64,000 bases of DNA. It comes from Ruegeria sp. HKCCA6707. Its GTDB lineage: Bacteria > Pseudomonadota > Alphaproteobacteria > Rhodobacterales > Rhodobacteraceae. The position numbers and the translations under genes are program-made. The notes beneath the pieces are model-generated. The model worked only from the letters and a program-made list of their open reading frames with translations. It was not told the DNA's origin and ran no database searches. The stretch covers positions 124,001 through 188,000 of the forward strand of contig NZ_WQEG01000002.1 of the NCBI RefSeq assembly GCF_013033515.1, in the 5' to 3' direction. Of the stretch, positions 9,370 to 17,941 are shown piece by piece. Every line of letters starts with the position of its first letter. Positions within the stretch are counted from its first letter, which is position 1.

Positions 9370-10302
9370 ATGATCCTGTGCTGCGGTGAAGCCTTGATCG
9401 ACATGATCGCAGAACCCACGGCCTCGGGCGCGGACGGGTTTGTGCCCCATTCCGGCGGTGCGGTGTTCAACACGGCGATTGCATTAGGCCGTTTGGACGC
9501 ACCCGTTGGGCTGCTGACCGGGCTCTCGACGGATATGTTCGGCCAGCAACTGGCCGCAGCCCTGCAGGCCAGCCACGTTGAAACAAGCCATGTGATCCAG
9601 TCGGACCGCCCCACAACCCTGGCGTTCGTGCAGCTGAAGGACGGGCACGCCAGCTATAACTTTGTCGACGAAAACACCGCTGGCCGGATGTTGCGGCCCG
9701 AAGATATGCCACGCCAACTGCCCGGTGCCATTAGCGCACTGTATTTCGGGGGCATAAGCCTGGCCTGTGAACCTTGCGCGGATGCCTATGCTGCCCTGTT
9801 GGAGCAACATGGGGCAGATCGCGCGGTGATGCTGGACCCCAATATCCGGCCCGGTTTCATCAAGGATCAAACCCGCTATCGCACCCGTCTGAACCGGATG
9901 ATCGCGCAAGCCGATATCGTCAAGGTTTCGGATGAGGATCTGGATTGGATCATCCCCGGCCCAGAAACCCTGGATGAGAAAGTACCTTTGCTGCTGCAAG
10001 CCGGTCCTGCCGTGGTGATCGTCACGCGCGGCGCCGAAGGTGCGACGGGTTATCTGGCGGATAGCCGCCAAACCTCGGTCCCGGTCGAGCCGGTAAAGGT
10101 GGTCGATACCGTGGGCGCCGGCGACACGTTTAACGCAGGTGTGTTGGCCGCGTTAGAAGAGGCAGGTCATCTGTCGAAACCCGGCCTCCGTGCGCTACCG
10201 CCCGCCACCTTGCGCGCAGCGCTGGCGCTGGGGGCCAAGGTCGCTGCAGTGACCGTATCGCGCGCAGGCGCAAACCCGCCCTGGTCGCACGAGATCGCGT
10301 AA
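9370..10302 (+). CDS. PfkB-family carbohydrate kinase, probably fructokinase
   Basis: 310-residue ribokinase/PfkB-type sugar kinase. The N-terminal GGAVFNTAIALGRLD motif and the C-terminal DTVGAGDTFNAG motif (246-257, catalytic Asp252) are clear. ATG 9370 follows a strong ribosome site, GGGAGGGG. It most resembles fructokinases. With alpha-galactosidase and glucokinase in the same run, fructose from raffinose or sucrose is a fitting substrate. 2-keto-3-deoxygluconate or other sugars are not excluded, because PfkB specificity is hard to read. It ends the sugar operon; the next gene lies 228 bases on. Confidence 0.8.
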   Translation: MILCCGEALIDMIAEPTASGADGFVPHSGGAVFNTAIALGRLDAPVGLLTGLSTDMFGQQLAAALQASHVETSHVIQSDRPTTLAFVQLKDGHASYNFVDENTAGRMLRPEDMPRQLPGAISALYFGGISLACEPCADAYAALLEQHGADRAVMLDPNIRPGFIKDQTRYRTRLNRMIAQADIVKVSDEDLDWIIPGPETLDEKVPLLLQAGPAVVIVTRGAEGATGYLADSRQTSVPVEPVKVVDTVGAGDTFNAGVLAALEEAGHLSKPGLRALPPATLRAALALGAKVAAVTVSRAGANPPWSHEIA

Positions 10303-10433
10303 CCAATCCCTGCGGCAGATACGTTGATTCTGGCGCTGTGCACCCGCACAGGCCGACAAAAGGGCGCGCGCGCAGACGCATGTGCCAATCCCGTCATATG
10401 CCCCCCTGATCCCGTCGCTTTTGTGGTCTGAGA

Positions 10434-10475
10434 TGAGGCTGCCTCACGCGACAATGAATTTTGTCTGGATTGTCG
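10434..10475. promoter_or_regulatory. paired inverted repeats before the FAD/GcvT gene
   Basis: Two dyads sit in the 228-base gap. TGAGGC-T-GCCTCA is a 13-base palindrome at 10434-10446. CGACAAT at 10449-10455 is repeated inverted as ATTGTCG at 10469-10475. They could be operators for the gene starting at 10531. No regulator gene lies next to them, so this is inference only. Confidence 0.3.
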
Positions 10476-10530
10476 GCTAGGCGGCAATCGTAGATCATCC
10501 ATCAGACAGAAAAGCGCGCGAGATTTTAAC

Positions 10531-12951
10531 ATGCGGACAGAAGCACAGGCAGTTGTAATTGGCGGAGGCGTGATCGGGTGTTCGATCCTTTATCACCTGG
10601 CCAAGCTGGGATGGACCGATGTGGTTCTGCTGGAACGCGACGAGCTGACCTCGGGTTCGACCTGGCACGCGGCGGCAAATATCCACGGGCTGCATGACAG
10701 CACCAATATCAGCCGCATCCAGCATTATACGATGAACCTGTATAAATCGCTGGAAGAAGAAACCGGCCAAAGCTGCGGCGTGTTTCAGCCCGGCTCGCTC
10801 TATCTGGCGCAGACCGAACAGCGCGAGCATCAGCTGAAATTGCAGGCCGCCAAGGCCAAGCTTTATGGCATGAATTTCTATGAGATCAGCATTGAAGAGG
10901 CGCAGAAGCTGCACCCGCTGGTCAATTTCGACGGTATCCGCTGTGTGATGTATGAACCTGATGGTGGCAATGTTGACCCTTCGGGCGTGACCAATGCCTA
11001 TGCGGTGGGTGCGCGTCAACGCGGCGCCGAGATCCATCGTTTCACCCCCGTCACCGCGACCGATCAGCAGGCGGACGGGACGTGGATCGTCAAAACGCCC
11101 AAGGGCGACATCCGCACACCCTGGGTGGTGAATGCTGCAGGCCTTTGGGGCCGCGAGGTGGCCGCACTGGCGGGGATCGAATTGCCCTTGCAACCGACCG
11201 AGCACCAGTATTTCGTCACCGAAACCATGTCGGATGTTGAAGGGCACGGTACCCGTCTGCCCTCGGTCGCCGATCGGGATGGTGAATATTACCTGCGGCA
11301 GGAAGGTCAGGGCCTGCTGGTCGGGGCCTATGAAAAAGACATGCGGTTCTGGGCTGAAGACGGCACGCCGCTGGACTTTGCCCATGACCTGTTCCCCGAC
11401 GATCTGGACCGGATCGAAGAAAACATGATGAACGCCATCGAACGGCTGCCCGCTGTGGGTGAGGCCGGGATCAAACGGGTGATCAACGGCCCGATGATCT
11501 GGTCTCCGGATTCAAACGTTCTGATGGGCCCGGTGCCGGAAGTCGATGGCTATTTCTGTTGCAACGGCATCATCCCCGGCTTTTCCCAATCCGGCGGCAT
11601 GGGCCTGATGGCGGCGCAATGGATCATTGAAGGTGAGACCGAATATGACATGTTCGCCTGGGATCTGGCCCGCTTTGACAGCTGGGCCACCAAGGACTTC
11701 ACCAAGGCGCGAGTGCAGGATCAATACGCCCATCGCTTCGCCATCCATTTCCCGAACGAGGAACGCAGCGCGGGCCGCCCTGCGCGCACCCGCCCGGTCT
11801 ATGAGACGCAAAAGGCCATGGGCGCCGTCTTTGGCCTGAACGCAGGCTGGGAGCATCCGCTGTGGTTCGCCGACACACCTGGTGCGGTCGAGACCAACGG
11901 CTTTACCCGGCAGAACTGGTGGGGGCCAGTGGGCGAAGAATGCAAGATGCTGCGGGATCGGGCGGGGATCATCGATATTTCGAACTTTGCCAAATACGTC
12001 TGCAAAGGCCCCGGTGCCTCGGATTGGTTGAACGCGGTCTTTGCCAATACCATGCCCAAAACGGTGGGTCGATCATGCCTGACCCCGCTGATTTCCAAAC
12101 GCGGTGGCATCGCGGGCGATTTCACCGTGACGCGGGTGGCTGAGGATGAGTTCTGGATCATCGGTTCGGGCATGGCCGAACGCTATCACAAACGGTTCTT
12201 CAAACAGGTCCCCCTGCCCGAAGGCACCACGTTCACATCCATGACCGACGCGATATGTGGCTTCAACATCGCCGGCCCGAAATCCCGCGAAATCTTGCAG
12301 CGGCTGACAAACACCTCTCTGGCCACCGAAGATTTCCCCTTTATGCGGTCAGCCCGGACCGAACTGGCCGGGATCGAAGTGCTGGCCCTGCGCGTCTCAT
12401 TCACGGGCGATCTGGGGTGGGAGGTCCACTGCCCCACAGAACACCAATCGCGACTCTACACGGCGCTTCTGGAGGCCGGAGCGGCGTTTGACGCGGGACC
12501 CGTAGGCAGCCGTGCTTTGATGTCGCTTCGCGTCGAAAAGGGCTACGGCTCCTGGAGCCGTGAATACAGCCCCGAATACTGGCCCCATGAGGTCGGTCTG
12601 GACCGGCTATGCAAGTTCGAAAAAGAGTTCCTGAACAAAGACGCCGCGCAGAAGGTGTTGCAGAACCCCGCGCGCGAGCAGCTGGTGATGCTGCATCTGG
12701 ACGCAGAGGATGTCGCAACGTCGAATGCAGACGCAACCGGAGGTGAGCCGATTTTCAAGGATGGCCAGGGTATCGGACGTGTCACATCCGGTGCTTACGG
12801 CTATTCCGTCGGCATGTCGCTGGCGCTGGGATATGTCAAAAACGCCCAACCCGGAGACGCGGTTGAAGTGATGGTTTTGGGCCGTCCGCACAAGGCGGTT
12901 ATCCTGCATGAACCGCCTTTTGACCCTTTGGGTCAGGTGTTGCGGGGTTGA
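10531..12951 (+). CDS. FAD-dependent oxidoreductase fused to GcvT (dimethylglycine/sarcosine dehydrogenase type)
   Basis: 806-residue fusion. Residues 5-370 form a DAO-type FAD domain with VIGGGVIGCSILYHLAKLG as dinucleotide-binding motif and STWHAAANIHGLHD, where a His near the start often anchors flavin. Residues about 370-425 are the small FAO middle domain. About 430-700 is a GcvT folate-binding domain and 710-800 its C-terminal barrel. The family oxidatively demethylates dimethylglycine, sarcosine or related N-methyl compounds and passes the methyl group to tetrahydrofolate. The exact substrate cannot be told. No clear ribosome site precedes ATG 10531. The gene stands alone, with 182 bases to the convergent parB. 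Confidence 0.85.
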   Translation: MRTEAQAVVIGGGVIGCSILYHLAKLGWTDVVLLERDELTSGSTWHAAANIHGLHDSTNISRIQHYTMNLYKSLEEETGQSCGVFQPGSLYLAQTEQREHQLKLQAAKAKLYGMNFYEISIEEAQKLHPLVNFDGIRCVMYEPDGGNVDPSGVTNAYAVGARQRGAEIHRFTPVTATDQQADGTWIVKTPKGDIRTPWVVNAAGLWGREVAALAGIELPLQPTEHQYFVTETMSDVEGHGTRLPSVADRDGEYYLRQEGQGLLVGAYEKDMRFWAEDGTPLDFAHDLFPDDLDRIEENMMNAIERLPAVGEAGIKRVINGPMIWSPDSNVLMGPVPEVDGYFCCNGIIPGFSQSGGMGLMAAQWIIEGETEYDMFAWDLARFDSWATKDFTKARVQDQYAHRFAIHFPNEERSAGRPARTRPVYETQKAMGAVFGLNAGWEHPLWFADTPGAVETNGFTRQNWWGPVGEECKMLRDRAGIIDISNFAKYVCKGPGASDWLNAVFANTMPKTVGRSCLTPLISKRGGIAGDFTVTRVAEDEFWIIGSGMAERYHKRFFKQVPLPEGTTFTSMTDAICGFNIAGPKSREILQRLTNTSLATEDFPFMRSARTELAGIEVLALRVSFTGDLGWEVHCPTEHQSRLYTALLEAGAAFDAGPVGSRALMSLRVEKGYGSWSREYSPEYWPHEVGLDRLCKFEKEFLNKDAAQKVLQNPAREQLVMLHLDAEDVATSNADATGGEPIFKDGQGIGRVTSGAYGYSVGMSLALGYVKNAQPGDAVEVMVLGRPHKAVILHEPPFDPLGQVLRG

Positions 12952-13084
12952 ACGAGGGTTTGGCGGCTTTTTAAGGTTGTGCGTTCAATTACCTGCACAA
13001 GGCATTGTTTTGAAATGATTTTCATTGGCCCTCAAAAGCTCTAAGCCTTAAACGCCAAGACAAACCAAAACGAAGAGCCCATGG

Positions 13085-13111
13085 AAGAAATTGGGGGACA
13101 ATCAGCCCCCC
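13085..13111 (-). terminator. hairpin after parB
   Basis: GGGGG at 13093-13097 pairs with CCCCC at 13106-13110 around an 8-base loop. Read on the minus strand, the stem is followed by AATTTCTT. It lies just past the parB stop, so it may end the parA-parB transcript. The short stem and impure T-run keep confidence moderate. Confidence 0.45.
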
Positions 13112-13132
13112 TACCCCGCTTGTCTGCATGCC

Positions 13133-14197
13133 TCAGCCCAGAAGTTTTTCGATCTGCGCAATCAAAGACTGAGCGTCATCGGCCGACAAGGTGCGTCCTT
13201 TGATCCGGATCCGCAGCTCGTCACTCGACAGCTCTGCCAGTATCGCTCCGCCCCCGGCCAGATCCGTCGCGGGCAGTCGCGAAATTTGCTGAGGACGGCC
13301 ACCGCGCGGCTTTGAGGTACCCGTTTGCGGGACGGCTTTCAGCGCATTTTCAAGTGCCATCCACTCGGCCTTGGCGTCAACAGCATCGGCGCTTGCCAGA
13401 GCATCGCGTAGCTTGGCTTGCGCACCCTCCCTCAGAGCGGCGGCCAGTTTAAGCCCGGCTTTCTCGGACAGCGCGACCGGAAAGCGCAGCAGATCCCCAA
13501 GCGCCTCATGCACCATCGCGAAACCACGCACCTTTGACCGCTTGGCCTTGGACGCCGCGCCAAACAAAACATCAACCGCTGCCTCGGTGCTGGGAAAGAT
13601 CCCCTGCCCCGCCGCCAAAACAGCGATACGACCCCGCTCATAGGGGCTGAGATTGGACCGCAGCTCATTCTCTTCGACCATAGAGACATACGCGCCCTGC
13701 CCCGTCCCGGCATCGCGTACGAATGCTGGAATTGCGGCAAAGGCAGGATCGGTCTCGGCCAGCCTGCGGAACGCGTTCAGGCGCCGGAAGCCCGAAATCA
13801 ATCCATACCCGTCCTCGGTCCGCGTTACCTCAATCGGGGTGCGCAATCCGTGTACACGCAGCGATTCAAGCAGTTCCGCCATCGCCTCTTCGTCTTCGAC
13901 CATACGGTCACGACGGATGAAATCCGCGTCGATCTGATCCAACGCCAGCTTTTCGGCGACCAACCCTGCCGTCTGCGCTTCCCGCCACAGCTCGGCATCG
14001 GTGTGATCCTTGGCCATGGCAACCCGATCCGTTACAGCAGCCATCCCGCCCAAGGCAGCCGCCTCTCCGGCGACCTGCGCGATCGGTGGCGTTGACTTGG
14101 TATCAAACGGGCTGATCGAGGGTTTCGTCGCGAAACCTGCCTCCATTTGCTCCAGTTCAGCCGTGTCCGGGGCGATAAGTCTTCTGCGTTTAGCCAT
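13133..14197 (-). CDS. parB: ParB/RepB-family plasmid partition protein
   Basis: 354-residue centromere-binding partition protein. After a variable N-terminus (to about 75) comes a ParB/sulfiredoxin-like domain (about 80-190) with LRVHGLRTPIEV, ISGFRRLNAFRRL and ENELRSNLSPYERG, then a helix-turn-helix zone (about 190-240). ATG 14197 is chosen over an upstream ATG because AGGAGAGG sits directly before it and the parA stop overlaps it by 8 bases. It should bind parS-like sites and act with the ParA ATPase to segregate the replicon. A 17-base palindrome at 14121-14137 lies inside this gene and matches one in the rep gene. Confidence 0.88.
   Translation of the reverse strand: MAKRRRLIAPDTAELEQMEAGFATKPSISPFDTKSTPPIAQVAGEAAALGGMAAVTDRVAMAKDHTDAELWREAQTAGLVAEKLALDQIDADFIRRDRMVEDEEAMAELLESLRVHGLRTPIEVTRTEDGYGLISGFRRLNAFRRLAETDPAFAAIPAFVRDAGTGQGAYVSMVEENELRSNLSPYERGRIAVLAAGQGIFPSTEAAVDVLFGAASKAKRSKVRGFAMVHEALGDLLRFPVALSEKAGLKLAAALREGAQAKLRDALASADAVDAKAEWMALENALKAVPQTGTSKPRGGRPQQISRLPATDLAGGGAILAELSSDELRIRIKGRTLSADDAQSLIAQIEKLLG
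14121..14137. repeat. parS-like palindrome 1 (inside parB)
   Basis: GGTTTCGTCGCGAAACC has perfect 7-base arms around TCG. Its reverse complement recurs exactly at 17235-17251 and a close variant sits at 15694-15710. The copies lie within the partition/replication module, as expected for ParB targets. Confidence 0.55.
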
Positions 14198-15575
14198 TTG
14201 CCTCTCCTCCCATCTGAGCATCACGCCACCAACATCCGATCAGAACCTCTTTGAACTCGGCATAGGTTCTGTCGAAAGTTTCCCGCCCCCGTACATAGGT
14301 GTCGCGGTTGAAATCGCGGTAGTCGGCTTCGTAGATGCCATTGACCTGTTCCCCGGCCTGACCAACCAGAGCGGTAAAGTCCTGCCGGTAGGCATTCATG
14401 AAATCGCCGAAATAGGCTTGGATGACATTGGCCATATCCGTTTGCTGACTGGCATCGAACCGCGTGATGATAGCGCGTACTACATCCCATTCGAACTTAA
14501 GTTCTGGTAAACCCGCCGCCCTGTGGGCTGCATTTTCCCCGTCTTCGATACTGGCGAAGGTGGTGTAGAGCATATCAAAGAACCGACCGGTGGAGTCGAA
14601 TTCCAGGAAACTCGCACCGAGAGGAACCAATAATATATCCGCCGCAGCCAAGGCGTTGATCGTTAGGTACCCAAGAGCAGGAGGCGTATCGAGGAAGACA
14701 ATGTCGTAGTCATCCAATACACCCTCATCTTGAAGGAAGTTGGTCAACCCGTCCCACAAGGGCCAACTGCGCAGACCCATCCGCCATACCGGGATCTGGA
14801 ATTCTGCCCAATAGAGGTTCAACTGCGCCCCGATCAAATCGATATTCGGCCAATGGGTTTTCTGAATCACATCCCGCGGCGAGGTGGACAAAGCCTCTTG
14901 CAAGGTCTCATCCAGAGGAATTTCGGCCTGACCCGCAGCCGCGCGAACGCGGTTCTCCGACTGCACTGCGCGCGCATAGTCTTTTGCAATCAGAGGAAAC
15001 ACCGTTTGCCACTCATCGGCCACGCGCCCTCCGAGGATCGAGGTCATCGAACCCTGACTGTCCAGGTCAATCACCAAAACCTTATAGCCATCCAGCGCCG
15101 CTGACATGGCCAGATGCGCGGCGGTCGACGTCTTGCCGACACCACCTTTGAAGTTCGCCACGGCCACAACCTTGGCCGGTAGACCTTCGGGCCGATAGGG
15201 CAGATACTCTTTGGTGCTGACGCCTTCTGCCGCAAAATGCTGTCGCAGAACCAACACCTCATCGAGTGTAAACCACTTTGATCCTCCTTCGCCTTCGCCC
15301 TGTGGCAGGTCCGGGTTGGCCTTGAGTACGCGGCGAAGATGGGCAGGTGCGATGGGGATCAGGTACTTCGTGATTTCCCAGGTCGAGAACCGCCGAAGCC
15401 GCTTTTCGCCATCGGGTGCATAGCCGCGCCGCGCCAGATCCTCGCGTCCCTTGGCACAGAAAGTGGCGGCTTTTGCGAATCGTGATGTCCCGATAGGATC
15501 AGGTAATTTCGACGCCGCTGTATCCGGGTCCAAATTGAAATAAGGCGGGAGCGGAGGTTGGTTGGATTTGTTCAC
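14190..15575 (-). CDS. parA: ParA-family partition ATPase
   Basis: 461-residue Walker-type ATPase of the plasmid ParA/RepA class. The N-terminal 120 residues carry a winged-helix-like DNA-binding region (FSTWEITKYL, HLRRVLKANPDLP), typical of large ParA proteins that repress their own operon. Deviant Walker A KGGVGKT is at 143-149, then VIDLDSQGS and VFLDTPPALG. The start is GTG (15575-15573) with GAGG upstream. It overlaps parB by 8 bases. It is divergent from the replication initiator across a 571-base origin-like region, an arrangement known from Rhodobacterales plasmids. Confidence 0.9.
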   Translation of the reverse strand: MNKSNQPPLPPYFNLDPDTAASKLPDPIGTSRFAKAATFCAKGREDLARRGYAPDGEKRLRRFSTWEITKYLIPIAPAHLRRVLKANPDLPQGEGEGGSKWFTLDEVLVLRQHFAAEGVSTKEYLPYRPEGLPAKVVAVANFKGGVGKTSTAAHLAMSAALDGYKVLVIDLDSQGSMTSILGGRVADEWQTVFPLIAKDYARAVQSENRVRAAAGQAEIPLDETLQEALSTSPRDVIQKTHWPNIDLIGAQLNLYWAEFQIPVWRMGLRSWPLWDGLTNFLQDEGVLDDYDIVFLDTPPALGYLTINALAAADILLVPLGASFLEFDSTGRFFDMLYTTFASIEDGENAAHRAAGLPELKFEWDVVRAIITRFDASQQTDMANVIQAYFGDFMNAYRQDFTALVGQAGEQVNGIYEADYRDFNRDTYVRGRETFDRTYAEFKEVLIGCWWRDAQMGGEANG

Positions 15576-15664
15576 TGTCGTTGCCTCGAAAAATGTTCGC
15601 CTTTGCGGCGTATATTCACCAAGTTAGCGAACCTTTTCCTGAGTGGCTATCCCAGAAATTCGAG

Positions 15665-15673
15665 TTTTCCACA
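15665..15673. promoter_or_regulatory. near-consensus DnaA box
   Basis: TTTTCCACA differs by one base from the DnaA consensus TTATCCACA. It lies at the parA side of the origin region; a perfect box is at 16009-16017. Weak on its own. Confidence 0.35.
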
Positions 15674-15693
15674 GAACAGGGCTATGAGAGGGG

Positions 15694-15710
15694 TGTTTCG
15701 TCACGAAACT
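15694..15710. repeat. parS-like palindrome 2 (between parA and rep)
   Basis: GTTTCG-TCA-CGAAAC (15695-15709) has perfect 6-base arms. It matches the exact 17-base palindromes in parB and rep at 14 of 17 positions. It lies about 120 bases upstream of the parA start, where it could serve both partition and autoregulation. Confidence 0.55.
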
Positions 15711-15724
15711 CCTGAATCAATTAT

Positions 15725-15806
15725 TTGAGGACCACACAAATCGTTTCTTTTATTTAGTTATTTTATATATTTTGCGATAATATAATCATTCTTAAACATA
15801 TACTTA
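15725..15806. other. AT-rich stretch, possible DNA unwinding element
   Basis: A run dominated by A and T stands out sharply from the GC-rich surroundings. It includes TTTTATTTAGTTATTTTATA and TGCGATAATATAATC. It sits directly beside the iteron-like repeats and between DnaA-box-like sequences, as in iteron-controlled plasmid origins. Role inferred from position and composition. Confidence 0.5.
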
Positions 15807-15810
15807 GCCA

Positions 15811-15874
15811 GGTTAGGGTAACCAAAAACAGGTTCAAAGGTAACCGGATACGGGATCAAAGGAACCAATATACA
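15811..15874 (+). repeat. three imperfect tandem repeats, candidate iterons
   Basis: Three head-to-tail units of 20, 22 and 22 bases begin at 15811, 15831 and 15853. Units 2 and 3 share GG(T/A)TCAAAGG(T)AACC followed by ATAC. Unit 1 shares the GGTT start and GGTAACC. Spacing of about two helical turns next to an AT-rich run and a Rep_3 initiator gene fits iterons bound by that protein. Confidence 0.55.
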
Positions 15875-16008
15875 GGATGTCGGGTCGCTGCTTTCGGTTT
15901 AACGGGCACTGATTCTCGGGAAATGGCTGAACTGGGTCTAATTGGGAATTTAGAGCCTGCTTCTTCGGGCCATGATCGGATTGACGAGAGGCCAAATGAG
16001 TGGCTTTC

Positions 16009-16017
16009 TGTGGATAA
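16009..16017. promoter_or_regulatory. perfect DnaA box
   Basis: TGTGGATAA, the exact reverse complement of TTATCCACA. It lies about 130 bases before the replication initiator start, supporting this region as the origin of replication. Confidence 0.65.
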
Positions 16018-16067
16018 CTCTGAATTCGACGCTTAGGGTACCTGTTTGCGGGATCAGTCCAATCCCG

Positions 16068-16085
16068 TATTTGGGCACCCAAATA
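16068..16085. promoter_or_regulatory. perfect palindrome upstream of rep
   Basis: TATTTGGG-CA-CCCAAATA has 8-base arms, 61 bases before the rep start codon. It is flanked by GGGTACC motifs at 16037 and 16099. An operator for autorepression by the initiator, as in many Rep_3 plasmids, is a reasonable inference. Confidence 0.5.
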
Positions 16086-16146
16086 TAATTGCAACCTGGG
16101 TACCTTTTGTGCAACAAATTCAAAAAACGAGCAGCCAGGCAGAATC

Positions 16147-17436
16147 ATGCCGGATACACAATTGGACATGGATCACCTTTCGGGCGCACTGCGTCGAGAG
16201 ACGGTGAAGAAGAACGTTGCCGCGATACATATCAGCGGTAAGCTTTCGCTGTTGCAGCGCAAGCTTTCGAATGTGTTGCTTCTCAATGCCTATGATGCGC
16301 TGACCTCGGCGACCACCCATACCATTGATGCGCGCACATTGGCGATGATGGTTGGCTATAACTCGAACGATTTTGACACTTTGCGGGCAAGCCTGCGAGC
16401 ATTGGCAGAGACGGTTGCCGAATGGGATATGCTGGACGAGCAGGGGCGGCAGGAATGGGGCGTGTCCTCGTTGTTGAGTTTCGCCAAACTAAAGGCAGGC
16501 GTGTGTGAATATGCCTATTCACCCGCGCTGGCGCAGAAGCTCTACGATCCAAAGATCTATGCTCTGATCAATGTACATATTCAGCGCAATTTCAGCTCTG
16601 GCCATGGGTTGGCGTTATACGAAAATTGCTATCGATTTGTCCGAACAGGCTCGACAGGATGGTGGGCTTTGGATGTATTTCGCAAACTGATGGGTGTGGA
16701 TGGCAGCGACTATTATGCAAGTTTCAAACACCTGAATGCCAAGATTATCAAACCCGCTGTGTCGGAAGTGAACCGAAGCTCGGACATTTTCATCGAACCG
16801 GAGTTTCAGAAAAAAGGCCGGAGCGTGACGGACATACGGTTTCGGATCAAAGGCAATCCTCAAAAAGCCATGTTCGAGATTGACGACAATGATGGTGTTC
16901 GAAACCTGGAAGTCTATAAAACGCTTCGGGCGCAAGGTGTATCGGACCGATTGGCGCGGCAATGGATTGCGGAACATGGTGAAGACTATGTGCGCGAGAA
17001 ACTGGATTACGTGAAAGGGCAGGGGGGTGTGAAATCGACAGTTGGTTATCTGTCGGCCGCCCTGCGCGATGACTTTCGTCGGCCCGAATCTGTAAAGCCT
17101 GCTGAACCGAACCCTGATGCTATTGCTGCCGCACAACAACGGTCTGAGGAAAAACAGCGAGAGGATCTGGCCTATGCGTCTCGCGCAGCGGAACGCTCGG
17201 AGCGTGCGCGCAAGCTGTCGGTAGTCCAAGATCTGGTTTCGCGACGAAACCCGACCCAGAGAGACGCTGATAAGCGGCTCTTTATGGCTGGGCTGAAAGA
17301 TGATCTGGACCGCGAACATTTTCGGGCACATGGTTGGCGGTCAGGTCTGAACGCCGCGGCGATCATAAACTTCTGGGCGGAGCTCGAGCCCGAGGCTTTT
17401 GAGGATCACTATCCCGAAGAGCCGCCGCCCCAGTGA
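16147..17436 (+). CDS. replication initiator protein, Rep_3 (RepB-type) family
   Basis: 429-residue plasmid initiator. Its N-terminal half reads as two winged-helix modules of the Rep_3 superfamily. They start with KLSLLQRKLSNVLLLNAYDAL, followed by the region around LINVHIQRNFSSGHGLALYENCYRFV and TGWWALDVFRKLMGV, where Rep_3 proteins carry the conserved LYE...R core. The C-terminal third (about 310-429) is charged and less conserved. It should bind the iterons upstream and open the origin. Base composition is visibly more AT-rich than the flanking metabolic genes. Divergent from parA-parB. A parS-like 17-mer lies within it at 17235-17251. Confidence 0.85.
   Translation: MPDTQLDMDHLSGALRRETVKKNVAAIHISGKLSLLQRKLSNVLLLNAYDALTSATTHTIDARTLAMMVGYNSNDFDTLRASLRALAETVAEWDMLDEQGRQEWGVSSLLSFAKLKAGVCEYAYSPALAQKLYDPKIYALINVHIQRNFSSGHGLALYENCYRFVRTGSTGWWALDVFRKLMGVDGSDYYASFKHLNAKIIKPAVSEVNRSSDIFIEPEFQKKGRSVTDIRFRIKGNPQKAMFEIDDNDGVRNLEVYKTLRAQGVSDRLARQWIAEHGEDYVREKLDYVKGQGGVKSTVGYLSAALRDDFRRPESVKPAEPNPDAIAAAQQRSEEKQREDLAYASRAAERSERARKLSVVQDLVSRRNPTQRDADKRLFMAGLKDDLDREHFRAHGWRSGLNAAAIINFWAELEPEAFEDHYPEEPPPQ
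17235..17251. repeat. parS-like palindrome 3 (inside rep)
   Basis: GGTTTCGCGACGAAACC is the exact reverse complement of the 17-base site in parB at 14121-14137, more than 3 kb away. It is embedded in codons for VSRRNP of the initiator, so its conservation is unlikely to follow from protein sequence alone. Confidence 0.55.
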
Positions 17437-17462
17437 TGTGCAAAATAGCGCTATAATGAGCA

Positions 17463-17941
17463 TTGCAAGTATGGCGTGATAATAGTGTAGGGAGGTTCGG
17501 TTTTGTCCTCGGCCATATGCGCGACAGATCTCTTTCAATTCGTCTGGCCGAACGCGCGCTATTGGATATCGATCGGCTTATTGAATCGACACGTTTGCAA
17601 GGGCGTACGGGATACTTGCGTGCGGCGAGGCAGGTGAGGTTGTTATCCAAAAGAACGCACCAGCGCGAGGCGTTTATTTCATTGCTTCAGGCGCCGTTGA
17701 ATTGGAGATGGGTGGCCAGAGCTGGAGGCTAGGGCGTGGTGATATCTTCGGGCAGGCCGAGTTATTGCTTCGGCAAAAACGCCGCGCCTCCGTCCGAGCG
17801 ATTGTGCCCACAACACTATTCGTGCTGGACGAGGAACGATTCCGTAGGCTTGTTGAGCGCAGTAGGGCGTTGCGGGAAGGTGTCATAACGAGCGCTGCAA
17901 ACCAAGGTGTTGAGATAGAACAGCTTCTTGAACCGAAGTAG
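17463..17941 (+). pseudogene. remnant of a cyclic-nucleotide-binding-domain protein
   Basis: From about 17620 to the stop at 17939-17941 one frame reads AGEVVIQKNAPARGVYFIAS, then SGAVELEMGG, then GRGDIFGQAELL and SVRAIVPTTLFVLDEERF. This is a recognisable cNMP/CAP-like sensory domain. The upstream part (IRLAERALLDIDRLIESTRL) lies in a different frame, so at least one frameshift separates them, and no start or DNA-binding domain is found. It resembles the C-terminal tail of Na+/H+ antiporters or similar proteins that carry this domain. It lies just after rep and looks like a decayed insertion. Confidence 0.5.
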
